Positions 6,251 through 12,492 of a stretch of 15,816 nucleotides of DNA are shown piece by piece (the stretch's first letter is position 1; every line of letters begins with the position of its first letter). The notes beneath the pieces are model-generated. The model worked only from the letters and a program-made list of their open reading frames with translations, did no database searches and was not told the DNA's origin. Source of the DNA: Burkholderiales bacterium (GTDB lineage: Bacteria; Pseudomonadota; Gammaproteobacteria; Burkholderiales; JAEUMW01); contig JAEUMX010000313.1 of assembly GCA_016791285.1 (NCBI GenBank), forward strand, positions 1 to 15,816, read 5' to 3'. Position numbers and translations under genes: made by a program.

Positions 6251-8164
6251 GGTAATGTGATACTTGGCGTCTCTCAGAACGAGCCGGCCACCGCGCACCA
6301 TGCGGGACAACCTAGACTTGATTGTGCCTTGGGGTTTGCCAGCCGCATCGAAAATTTCTCGCATCGTCATCGGTCCGCGGCTCCTCAGCAGCTCGATGAT
6401 TGCTTTCCCGGTCTCGCTCGACTCGTCCTGCTGTTGCTTGGCAATGGTGAGAGTCCAGCGACACCGATCGCCATCCCATGTCATCGGGAGTCGCTGCTCT
6501 TCAACGTCCCGCCCTGTCACGCAAAGCTCGGCGTCGTTGCTCTTGCGGCCGCGCTTCAGCACCATGATTGTGTCGGCGCAGCCAGTAAGGCCGGTGGTGC
6601 CGCTTATCTCGTTGAAGGGGTCCTGCTCGTCTGGCATCTTGCGCAGGTGGTGAACAATGAGGATCGCCACGCCGAATTCGTCGGCCAGCGCTTTCAACCC
6701 TTCCAGGGCGGCGTAATCCTCGTCATAGGCGTTTCCATTCCGTTTGGCCCTCGGTTTTACCTTTGCCAGCGTGTCGACGATGACAAGTCGGGCCTCGTTG
6801 CGGTGGACCTGGAGCCACTCCCGGATGTAGCCCAGCCCGCCGGCATCAAGCCGGGGCCAACAACCTTGGCCCGTGAGTTCGAGACGCGCTGAAACTGATT
6901 CGCCCTCGCAGACTTGCAGAATTCGATCCTGCAAGCGGCGTTGCGTGTCTTCGAGTGCGAGGTACAGCACATCCCCGTCTCGGCCTGCCACGTCGACGGC
7001 CGTCTGCAAAGCCCACCAGGACTTACCCGTCTTGCTCTTTCCTGCGAGTAGCGTCAGGCCCTCCGGCAGGACGTTCGGAACTATCCAGCGCGGTTCCGGG
7101 AATTCGCGCTGCACCAGTTCCGCCGCGGTCACGATGTTCGCGAGCGGATTCGCGGATGCACCGCCGTTACGGCTCGCAGAACCGTTCGTTCGCTTATCGT
7201 CGCGTCCGCCCTTTCCGTCGCCTCCTCCGGCGCCGCTGCCGCCTCCTGGCGCGCTTCGGGGACCGTCCGAATGGTTAGGGTCGGACGCATCTGCGCGGTG
7301 GCCTTGCGCGCTGCTGTCGGCGTCCCTATCGAGCCTCTCTCGCGCCCGCCTAATCTCGCCCTGCAACCACGCCCGCCCGTTCTCTTGGGGCTTCTCTCCG
7401 AGTGCATTCGCCGGGTCCATGAACACCCCGATGATTTCCTCGTCGCTGTGGCCCGCCTTGAGCATGGCGCGGATCACGCCGAACACGGCTTCGCTGCGCT
7501 GCCCCTTCGGTTTGCCCTCGCGGATCAGGCATTTCATGCGGGCGCTGACGCGCAGGTTGTCCACGTTTACCGGCGGCTGCTCGGGGGCGTGTGCTTGTGC
7601 TTTGCCTTTCTTCCCGATCAGGTCGAGTAACCAGTCCGGGGCTGGCGGCACTTCGCCGCCGCGCTCGATGCGGTACGGGTTGCCCGACGGATGGATTGAT
7701 GGCGGTGCGATGACGTAGCCGCCGTCGCCCTTGATGTCTATTCCGGGCGCGAGCTTGCGGCACCGAACGCTCCTGCCTTCCGGCAACCGCAGATAGATGT
7801 GCTGTCCGCCACCGCCTGTTTCGACGACGTAATCGCTCGGAAGGGCACCGTAGCGTGCCTCAAGCGCGGCGAGTGACTCATTGCCGCCGTTGCGCGGATC
7901 GACATCGACCACGAGAAGCCGGGAAGCGGAACCGGTGGCGACGCCGATGTTCGCATTCGGCGAGCCTCGCCACCACTTGCGGATTGTCGCTAAATCCGTC
8001 TTCGCGCCTTTGACACCCCCCATGGTGAGCGGTGTCTTGTCCCGCGCCTCGCACGGCAAGACAGACCAACCCCGCGCTGCATATAGAAGCGCTGCATCGA
8101 GCAGCACAAGCACACTCCCCGTGCGGACCGGCGTACGTCCGGCGACTACGCTCAGGCTGTTCAT
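6230..8164 (-). CDS. PrimPol - AAA+ helicase fusion (replication initiator of the element)
   Basis: The product is 644 residues. The ATG at 8164 overlaps the upstream stop (ATGA) and has GAGAGGGA six bases before it, so the 44-residue upstream extension is rejected. Residues about 20-185 are a bifunctional primase-polymerase domain (archaeo-eukaryotic primase type): V-V-D-V-D-P (85-90) gives metal-binding D87 and D89, G-G-Q-H-I-Y (119-124) the nucleotide-contact His, and G-I-D-I-K-G-D-G-G-Y-V-I-A-P-P-S (141-156) the third acidic residue. A Gly-rich disordered linker (about 280-340) follows. Residues 360-580 are a RecA/RepA-like AAA_25 ATPase: Walker A GKSKTGKS (375-382), Walker B V-I-V-D-T (461-465), and I-V-H-H (503-506). 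Residues 585-636 look like a winged helix. The protein likely unwinds and primes the element's own origin. The TGAAACC array overlaps its last codons. Confidence 0.88.
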   Translation of the reverse strand: MNSLSVVAGRTPVRTGSVLVLLDAALLYAARGWSVLPCEARDKTPLTMGGVKGAKTDLATIRKWWRGSPNANIGVATGSASRLLVVDVDPRNGGNESLAALEARYGALPSDYVVETGGGGQHIYLRLPEGRSVRCRKLAPGIDIKGDGGYVIAPPSIHPSGNPYRIERGGEVPPAPDWLLDLIGKKGKAQAHAPEQPPVNVDNLRVSARMKCLIREGKPKGQRSEAVFGVIRAMLKAGHSDEEIIGVFMDPANALGEKPQENGRAWLQGEIRRARERLDRDADSSAQGHRADASDPNHSDGPRSAPGGGSGAGGGDGKGGRDDKRTNGSASRNGGASANPLANIVTAAELVQREFPEPRWIVPNVLPEGLTLLAGKSKTGKSWWALQTAVDVAGRDGDVLYLALEDTQRRLQDRILQVCEGESVSARLELTGQGCWPRLDAGGLGYIREWLQVHRNEARLVIVDTLAKVKPRAKRNGNAYDEDYAALEGLKALADEFGVAILIVHHLRKMPDEQDPFNEISGTTGLTGCADTIMVLKRGRKSNDAELCVTGRDVEEQRLPMTWDGDRCRWTLTIAKQQQDESSETGKAIIELLRSRGPMTMREIFDAAGKPQGTIKSRLSRMVRGGRLVLRDAKYHITETSETT

Positions 8165-8481
8165 GCTCGGTCCCTCTCGACGAGACGGGCGGACAACCCG
8201 AAGTCCGGGTCCACCTCGTATTCGTACTCGCCGGAATCGACGAGCGCTTGAACGGCTTGATCCCGCTGCTTCAGCGTTAGCCCAAGTTCGGCCCACCGTT
8301 CACGCGCGTTCTCGTCTCTTGACAAGCTAATCCAGCAAGACCGCTGCGAGGCCCGCACAAGCTCGATTGCGGCTTGCGCGAAGCTCGATTTGGCGTCCCG
8401 CGTGCTAGACTTGCTTCCGCTTGATTGTGTTTCCTGAGCCGCCCGGTCTTCGCCGAGTGCGGCTTTCTTGTTGGTGGACAT
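8161..8481 (-). CDS. Small protein of unknown function in the replication operon
   Basis: The product is 106 residues. It starts four bases after the stop of the AlpA-like gene and ends in an ATGA overlap with the primase-helicase gene, so it belongs firmly to this operon. Residues 1-35 are polar and probably disordered (many Ser, Lys, Gln). Residues 36-106 are a compact region with two or three helices, L-G-L-T-L-K-Q-R-D-Q-A-V-Q-A-L-V (66-81), then G-E-Y-E-Y-E-V and L-S-A-R-L-V-E strands. The helix followed by a beta hairpin could be a small winged helix. I do not recognise a family. A copy-control or loading partner for the helicase is a guess from position only. Confidence 0.75.
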   Translation of the reverse strand: MSTNKKAALGEDRAAQETQSSGSKSSTRDAKSSFAQAAIELVRASQRSCWISLSRDENARERWAELGLTLKQRDQAVQALVDSGEYEYEVDPDFGLSARLVERDRA

Positions 8482-8485
8482 GGGA

Positions 8486-8788
8486 TCAGCCCTCCGCCGA
8501 TTCGCGCATGGCAGCTAGTGCCCGCCGCAACTCGCCGACGTTCCACGCCGTGGCGCGAGGACCTGTCTTGATTGGGCGAGGCACTCGGCCGGAGCCCACC
8601 ATCCGCCACACAGTGGCGCTTGAGACGCCGAACAGCGCCTCGACGACCGGCTGGCGCACGTACGCGGCGTCAGGAAGGGAGTCGAAGTTGGCGAGCGCTT
8701 CGGCGGAGTTGGTGCGAGGCGGCCGGCGTTTGCCGCTACGACGGGGGCCGAACGGGGATTCGGTTGTTGCGGAAGAAGAGACAGGCAT
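8486..8788 (-). CDS. AlpA-like helix-turn-helix regulator
   Basis: The product is 100 residues, with GGAG eight bases before the ATG at 8788. Residues 1-35 are basic and disordered. Residues 41-92 form the DNA-binding domain: A-Y-V-R-Q-P-V-V-E-A-L-F-G-V-S-S-A-T-V-W-R-M-V-G-S-G-R-V-P-R-P-I-K-T-G-P-R-A-T-A-W. This is the AlpA pattern of a helix pair, a G-x-(V/F)-P-x-P wing and a W at the end. Members of this family act in P4- and CP4-type elements as activators of excision or integrase expression, or as operon regulators. It is the first gene of the operon that continues into the 106-residue protein and the primase-helicase. Candidate targets are the inverted repeats at 8868-8892 and 8992-9008. 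Confidence 0.85.
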   Translation of the reverse strand: MPVSSSATTESPFGPRRSGKRRPPRTNSAEALANFDSLPDAAYVRQPVVEALFGVSSATVWRMVGSGRVPRPIKTGPRATAWNVGELRRALAAMRESAEG

Positions 8789-8798
8789 GACGGTGGCT

Positions 8799-8832
8799 CC
8801 AAAAAAAGAATTGGGCTCCGGCCGTCACGGCC
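8799..8832 (-). promoter_or_regulatory. Leader palindrome plus T run before alpA
   Basis: The 13-bp palindrome GGCCGTCACGGCC (8820-8832) is followed on the minus strand by GGAGCCC, AATTC and a run of seven T, ending just before the ribosome site of the AlpA-like gene. GGGC ... GCCC could form an alternative stem ending five bases before the T run. It could be a transcription attenuator in the leader, but the stem-to-T distance is not classical. Confidence 0.3.
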
Positions 8833-8867
8833 CTTGCAGTGGCTACGGGCATCACGCCCACATCTGC

Positions 8868-8892
8868 GAGCACTCACGATAAGCGAGTGCTC
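8868..8892. promoter_or_regulatory. Operator-like inverted repeat GAGCACTC / GAGTGCTC
   Basis: GAGCACTC (8868-8875) and GAGTGCTC (8885-8892) form perfect 8-bp inverted arms with a 9-base spacer. They lie immediately downstream of the predicted -10 of the AlpA operon, where a repressor would block initiation. There is no T run, so a terminator is unlikely. Confidence 0.55.
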
Positions 8893-8894
8893 AC

Positions 8895-8924
8895 ATTATT
8901 TCGCAACTCGTGTCAGAGGCGCAA
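8895..8924 (-). promoter_or_regulatory. Candidate promoter of the alpA-primase operon
   Basis: On the minus strand TTGCGC (8924-8919) and AATAAT (8900-8895) are separated by 18 bases. Transcription would begin inside the inverted repeat at 8868-8892, leaving a leader of about 100 bases. The -35 is only moderate. Confidence 0.4.
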
Positions 8925-8970
8925 GTAATTTTTCGCAGGAGGTCTCGCGGGGTCTTGGCTGCTTTGCCAT
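8896..8970 (-). CDS. Possible 24-residue leader peptide
   Basis: An ATG at 8970 directly follows AGGAAGGA on the minus strand and opens a 24-codon frame ending in TAA at 8896. The peptide is basic (MAKQPRPRETSC...). It overlaps the proposed promoter. Only the strong ribosome site argues for it; there is no homology that I can see. Confidence 0.2.
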   Translation of the reverse strand: MAKQPRPRETSCEKLLAPLTRVAK

Positions 8971-8991
8971 TCCTTCCTGCGACACGCAGAG

Positions 8992-9008
8992 TTATGCTAA
9001 TAGCATAA
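8992..9008. promoter_or_regulatory. 17-bp perfect palindrome, operator-like
   Basis: TTATGCTAATAGCATAA has 8-bp arms around one central base and stands in GC-rich surroundings between the integrase module and the AlpA operon. It is the kind of site bound by a dimeric repressor. On the minus strand it also contains ATG CTA TTA GCA TAA behind GGGAGGGG. Confidence 0.5.
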
Positions 9009-9126
9009 TCCCCTCCCGCCGGTTCCAAAAAAAATTCGCGGGCAGGTCTGCACCTACCGAGGACTTGCACGGGGCGGGGGGGGGTACTTAGAGGACGAGC
9101 ACCCCCCTTTTCGGCAGCGCGCGCCG

Positions 9127-9207
9127 TCATGCTGTCGCCCCGTTAGCGCGGGTACGGGATTCCAACCAAGCGAGAAGCTCGGAGCGGCGGTAGCGGACGT
9201 TCGTCAT
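9127..9207 (-). pseudogene. Remnant of a MerR/excisionase-type helix-turn-helix protein
   Basis: A 26-codon frame starts with an ATG that overlaps the integrase stop (ATGA). It encodes MTNVRYRRSELLAWLESR and eight more residues. V-R-Y-R-R-S-E-L-x-A-W-L-E-S-R is the usual C-terminal end of HTH_17 excisionase-type domains (wing strand and last helix). The helix-turn-helix that should precede it is missing, because the upstream sequence is the integrase end in another frame. It looks like the tail of a truncated excisionase gene, though it could still be translated by coupling. Confidence 0.5.
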
Positions 9208-10508
9208 GCCGCCCGGTGTAGTGCGATCGCCTTCCATTCTTCGCCCGGTGCAGATCGTAGCGGTACAACCTTCGCACCTTCGCGCCACGAATCCAGCATG
9301 TCTGCCCATTGCTGCATCATCTTGGCGCGGTCGGCCAGATAGTCGGCGTGGTTGTACGTCCGCCGCACCGCGTTGGGTTCAGCGTGGGCTAGCTGGCGCT
9401 CGATCCAGTCCGCCGGGTAGCCCATTTCATTCAGCCACGTACTTCCGGTCGTGCGCGTGGCGTGGGGGCTGTACCTGCCCGACCAGCCCAGATATTTCAA
9501 CGCCTGCCGCAACGTTGCGTCGGTCATGGGCTTGGTGCGGTCATCACGGTGCGGGAACACATGCCCCCGGTGCCCGGTGAAGCCCTGCACGACACGCAGC
9601 AGTTCCACCGCCTGCCGCGGTAGCGGAATGACGTGCTCCGTCCGCTTCTTCATCCGGGGTGCGGGGATGCGCCAGAGCGCCGCGTTTAGGTCGAATTCGG
9701 CCCACTGGGCGCCCATGACTTCGCTCGGCCGGCACAGCGTCAGCCACATTAGGCGAAGGGCCGATACCGTCTGAAAATTGCGCTCGTAGCCGTCCAAGTC
9801 CCTCAGCAGCTTCCCGATTTCCTCGGTGCTCAGCGGGCGTTTGTGCTGCGTCTTGTTCGCCGGAAGCGCCTTGCGCACCGGGAACACCGGGTCCGCGTCG
9901 GCACGCAGCGTTGACACTGCAAGCTCGAACGTTCCGGACATGCTGCGCTTGGCTTCCGCGGCGACCGTCGGCCCGTTGTCCTTGGCGACAGTGTTCAGCA
10001 CGTCAAGGATGTGACTCGGCGTGATCTGGCGGACGGGGAGCGCGCCGATCTTTGGGAATACCGCTCGCGCCAGCATGTCGAGCCGCTTGGCCTTGGTGAC
10101 TTCCTCCCAGTCCTTGAGCCCGACCCATTCGCGCGCCACTGCCTCGAACGTCGTCGCCGCCTCGTGCTCGCGCTTGATCCGGTCCAACTTCCGGCTGTGG
10201 GCGGGGTTAATGCCCTGCCGGACGAGGGCGCGCGCCTTAGCGCGTTCCTCGCGTGCTTCGGCCAAGGTGAAGCGCCCGCCCGCACGGCGTGCCCTCGCTT
10301 GCTCGTCCCTCTCCGCGGGCGGGACGTAGGTGTAGTCCCCGATGGCAAAGATGCTTTCCCTGCGTCGCCCTTCGCGGACCAACTCGAAGCGGTACCGCCA
10401 AGCCTTCGTTCCGTTCGGCTTTACCTCCAAGTACAGCCCTCTCGCGTCCGTGAGCTTGTAGGGCTTGTCCTTGGCCTTCGCGTTACGGCATTGGGTATCG
10501 GTCAGCAT
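9204..10508 (-). CDS. int: Tyrosine integrase, P4 type with N-terminal arm-binding domain
   Basis: The product is 434 residues, full length for the family. AAGGAG lies five bases before the ATG at 10508. Residues 1-100 are the DUF4102-type arm-DNA-binding domain (L-T-D-A-R-G-L-Y-L-E-V-x-P-N-G-x-K-x-W-R-Y-R, 19-40). Residues about 118-215 are the core-binding domain (T-F-E-A-V-A-R-E-W). The catalytic domain shows R260 (L-T-L-C-R-P-S-E-V), a Lys near 287, H349-A-T-R352, H375 and the nucleophile Y385 in R-R-T-Y-N-H-A-D-Y. It would integrate and excise the element between the 19-bp repeats. The gene lies next to the ychF-side att site, the usual place. Its promoter overlaps arm-type repeats, so it probably limits its own expression. 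Confidence 0.95.
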   Translation of the reverse strand: MLTDTQCRNAKAKDKPYKLTDARGLYLEVKPNGTKAWRYRFELVREGRRRESIFAIGDYTYVPPAERDEQARARRAGGRFTLAEAREERAKARALVRQGINPAHSRKLDRIKREHEAATTFEAVAREWVGLKDWEEVTKAKRLDMLARAVFPKIGALPVRQITPSHILDVLNTVAKDNGPTVAAEAKRSMSGTFELAVSTLRADADPVFPVRKALPANKTQHKRPLSTEEIGKLLRDLDGYERNFQTVSALRLMWLTLCRPSEVMGAQWAEFDLNAALWRIPAPRMKKRTEHVIPLPRQAVELLRVVQGFTGHRGHVFPHRDDRTKPMTDATLRQALKYLGWSGRYSPHATRTTGSTWLNEMGYPADWIERQLAHAEPNAVRRTYNHADYLADRAKMMQQWADMLDSWREGAKVVPLRSAPGEEWKAIALHRAA

Positions 10509-10530
10509 GGCGACTCCTTGTCACAGCACC

Positions 10531-10585
10531 GTACCCGGTCAATCCCAAGCGACTTGGCGGTGCGTACCCGGTAGCATACCCGGTT
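10531..10585 (+). repeat. Integrase arm-type repeats, right end (3 copies)
   Basis: TACCCGGT occurs at 10532-10539, 10565-10572 and 10577-10584, all in the orientation of the two copies at 3514-3538. They lie between the integrase start and the ychF-side att site. The third is within the -10 and spacer of the integrase promoter. Confidence 0.6.
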
Positions 10586-10601
10586 GTTGATGAGATGCCA
10601 A
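10573..10601 (-). promoter_or_regulatory. Integrase promoter
   Basis: On the minus strand TTGGCA (10601-10596) and TATGCT (10578-10573) are spaced by 17 bases, with transcription from about 10566. The -35 is one arm of a TGCCAA/TTGGCA inverted repeat (10596-10601 and 10610-10615), and two TACCCGGT copies cover the -10 and start. Binding of integrase or another factor here would repress int. Confidence 0.6.
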
Positions 10602-10639
10602 GACGTGTTTTGGCACCTACAGACACGATAACTCTCATC

Positions 10640-10653
10640 AAGTACAGGTACTT
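10640..10653. promoter_or_regulatory. Palindrome AAGTACAGGTACTT near the att site
   Basis: Six-base arms flank a two-base centre, about 50 bases inside the ychF-side att core. The position between arm sites and core fits an accessory-protein site (excisionase or similar), but no protein can be assigned. Confidence 0.35.
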
Positions 10654-10701
10654 ATGGAGAATGTGATCCGAGGTGAGACTAGCTGAGACGCTAACCGCGG
10701 T

Positions 10702-11793
10702 TTAGACGTTGAACCGGAAGTGCACTACGTCACCGTCCCGCACGATGTATTCCTTGCCCTCGAGCCGCATTTTCCCGGCCTCCTTCGCGCCCTGCTCGCC
10801 GTTGCACCGGACGTAGTCGTCGAAGCCGATCACTTCCGCACGGATGAAGCCGCGTTCGAAGTCGGTATGGATGACGCCTGCCGCCCGAGGCGCGGTGTCA
10901 CCCCGGTGGATGGTCCACGCGCGCACTTCCTTTTCGCCCGCAGTGAAGTAAGTCTGCAAGCCGAGGAGATCGTAGGCGGAGCGGATGAGCCGATTGAGCC
11001 CCGGCTCCCGCAGTCCGAGGTCGGCGAGGAACACCTCTTTATCTTCATCGGAGAGATCCGCGATCTCGGCTTCCAGTGCGGCGCAGATCGGCAGCACCGG
11101 CGCCCCCTCGGCGGCGGCGTAGGCGCGCACACCGTCGAGCAACGGATTGCCCTCGAAGCCGTGCTCGTCGACGTTGGCGACGTACATCGCGGGTTTCGCG
11201 CTCAGCAGGCAAAGCGGATTCAGCAGCGCCTGCTCGTCGCGGTCGAACCCTGCGCTGCGCACCGGCTTCGCCTGATCGAGGTGGGCCTTCGCGCGCTCGA
11301 GCACCGCGAGCTCGCGTGTGGCCTGCTTGTCGCCGGCTTTGGCAGGCCGCAGCACGCGCGCAATCGCCTTCTCGACGGTGGCGAGATCGGCGAGCGCCAG
11401 TTCGGTGTGAATCACCTCGATATCGGAAACCGGGTCCACCGCACCCGCCACGTGGGTGACGTTCTCGTCCTCGAAGCAGCGCACCACGTGGGCGATGGCG
11501 TCGGTCTGGCGGATGTGCGCGAGGAACTGGTTGCCCAGCCCCTCGCCTTTCGACGCGCCGGCGACAAGTCCCGCGATGTCGACGAACTCCACGACCGCTG
11601 GAATCACCTTCTGCGGTCTCGCGATGTCCGCGATCGCCGCGAGACGAGAGTCGGGCACTTCCACCACACCCACGTTCGGTTCGATGGTGCAGAACGGATA
11701 GTTCTCGGCGGCGATGCCGGCCTTGGTGAGCGCGTTGAAGAGAGTCGACTTGCCGACGTTGGGCAGGCCGACGATGCCGCACTTGAGACTCAT
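10702..11793 (-). CDS. ychF: Redox-regulated ATPase YchF (Obg/OLA1 family)
   Basis: The product is 363 residues, the normal length, starting [18 protein letters not shown]-loop GLPNVGKST is at 9-17 and the G3 motif D72-I-A-G-L follows V-V-E-F-V. The G4 position reads N206-V-D-E209, the N-x-x-E form that makes YchF prefer ATP over GTP. A helical coiled segment (about 130-175) and a C-terminal TGS-like domain ending in [10 protein letters not shown] complete it. YchF binds ribosomes and responds to oxidative stress in other bacteria. The start overlaps the pth stop (ATGA), so the two are co-translated. The element is inserted at its last bases; the protein is unchanged and only the stop differs (TAA here, TAG in the distal repeat). 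Confidence 0.97.
   Translation of the reverse strand: MSLKCGIVGLPNVGKSTLFNALTKAGIAAENYPFCTIEPNVGVVEVPDSRLAAIADIARPQKVIPAVVEFVDIAGLVAGASKGEGLGNQFLAHIRQTDAIAHVVRCFEDENVTHVAGAVDPVSDIEVIHTELALADLATVEKAIARVLRPAKAGDKQATRELAVLERAKAHLDQAKPVRSAGFDRDEQALLNPLCLLSAKPAMYVANVDEHGFEGNPLLDGVRAYAAAEGAPVLPICAALEAEIADLSDEDKEVFLADLGLREPGLNRLIRSAYDLLGLQTYFTAGEKEVRAWTIHRGDTAPRAAGVIHTDFERGFIRAEVIGFDDYVRCNGEQGAKEAGKMRLEGKEYIVRDGDVVHFRFNV
10703..10721 (-). repeat. ychF-side attachment site (att), 19-bp direct repeat
   Basis: This copy forms the last codons of ychF (Phe-Arg-Phe-Asn-Val) and most of its stop. It is identical to 3446-3464. Just inside the element lies the palindrome AACCGCGGTT (10693-10702). Confidence 0.88.
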
Positions 11794-12395
11794 GAACGAT
11801 CTTCCGGTGGTGTGTCCGCGGGGGCTTTCACCTTCGTGTGCAACTTGAGCATCGCCGCTTCCAGATCGCCGCGCGCGATGAACGGCCACACGTCGAGGCT
11901 CCTCTCGATCGCCTCGTCGATCAGCGCCTGCTCTTCGCCCCGCGGCGGGTGCAGCACGTAGTCGACCACGGTGGCACGGTCGCCAGGATGGCCGATGCCG
12001 AGCCGCAGGCGCCAGAAATCGCGGCTGCCCAGGTGTGCCGCGATGTCCTTGAGCCCGTTGTGTCCCGCCACGCCGCCGCCTTTCTTCAATCGCGGCGTGC
12101 CGGGCGGCAGATCGAGCTCGTCGTGCACGACCATAAGATCTTCGGGCGCGATCCGGTAGAAGCGCGCAAAGGCGCCGACCGAACGACCGCTCGCGTTCAT
12201 GAAGGTCTGCGGCAGGAGCAGCCAGCAGTCCTCGCCCCCTGCAGGTAAACGGCCGACGCTGCCATGAAAGCGCGACTCGCCGCGGAGCCCGACACCCGCC
12301 TGTGACGCCAAGCGCTCGACGAACCAGTAACCGGCGTTGTGGCGGGTGGCTGCGTATTCCGGACCGGGATTGCCGAGTCCGACGACAAGGCGCAT
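11790..12395 (-). CDS. pth: Peptidyl-tRNA hydrolase
   Basis: The product is 201 residues from the ATG at 12395 ([25 protein letters not shown]). The open frame continues upstream without family similarity and that part is discarded. Active-site residues of the Pth family are visible: N9, H19 (R-H-N-A-G), N67 (T-F-M-N-A-S-G), D92 (V-V-H-D-E-L-D) and N113 (A-G-H-N-G-L). The enzyme frees tRNA from peptidyl-tRNA that drops off ribosomes. It is coupled to ychF by an ATGA overlap. A terminator-like hairpin stands only about 28 bases before its start, so expression from the rplY transcript should be reduced, unless a promoter lies within that gap. Confidence 0.97.
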   Translation of the reverse strand: MRLVVGLGNPGPEYAATRHNAGYWFVERLASQAGVGLRGESRFHGSVGRLPAGGEDCWLLLPQTFMNASGRSVGAFARFYRIAPEDLMVVHDELDLPPGTPRLKKGGGVAGHNGLKDIAAHLGSRDFWRLRLGIGHPGDRATVVDYVLHPPRGEEQALIDEAIERSLDVWPFIARGDLEAAMLKLHTKVKAPADTPPEDRS

Positions 12396-12422
12396 CGACT
12401 GCGGGGATCGAGGTGGGTCGCG

Positions 12423-12470
12423 CAAAAGGCCCGTCACAAAGTCGCCGCGGAGACGGCGGCCGACGGGCCT
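12423..12470 (-). terminator. Intrinsic terminator between rplY and pth
   Basis: On the minus strand AGGCCCGT (12470-12463) pairs with ACGGGCCT (12434-12427), with a second GC-rich stem inside the loop, and four T follow. It begins 22 bases after the rplY stop and ends shortly before pth. Confidence 0.6.
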
Positions 12471-12492
12471 GGGCTCGGTTGCGGAAGCCGGA

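Larger units (their letters stand above)
8789..9126. other. Regulatory gap between the integrase module and the AlpA operon
   Basis: No convincing full-size gene is present. A 79-codon minus-strand frame (9130-8891) exists but has no recognisable protein character. The stretch holds two near-identical A-tract motifs (around 8797 and 9022), a 17-bp palindrome, a promoter-like pair, an inverted repeat at the predicted transcription start, a GC-rich palindrome in the leader, and two very small open frames. This density of signals suggests the control region of the element. Confidence 0.6.
3446..10721. mobile_element. Integrative element at the 3' end of ychF (satellite-like island)
   Basis: The element is bounded by perfect 19-bp direct repeats. 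It carries a tyrosine integrase adjacent to the ychF-side repeat and TACCCGGT arm-type repeats near both ends. The interior encodes an AlpA-like regulator, a PrimPol-helicase, iteron-like arrays and cargo. No structural phage genes, terminase, relaxase or type IV secretion genes are seen, so it would have to rely on a helper for horizontal transfer. The layout (integrase, regulator, primase-helicase, cargo) resembles P4-like satellites and small integrative islands. A dependence on a phage is inferred, not shown. Confidence 0.85.

Noticed and set aside
8891..9130. 79-codon minus-strand frame after the excisionase remnant (ATGA overlap)
   Set aside because: The overlap is suggestive, but the product has no recognisable fold and the stretch is full of regulatory palindromes, so it is treated as non-coding.
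10720..11961. 413-codon plus-strand frame
   Set aside because: Antisense to ychF, with no domain character of its own.
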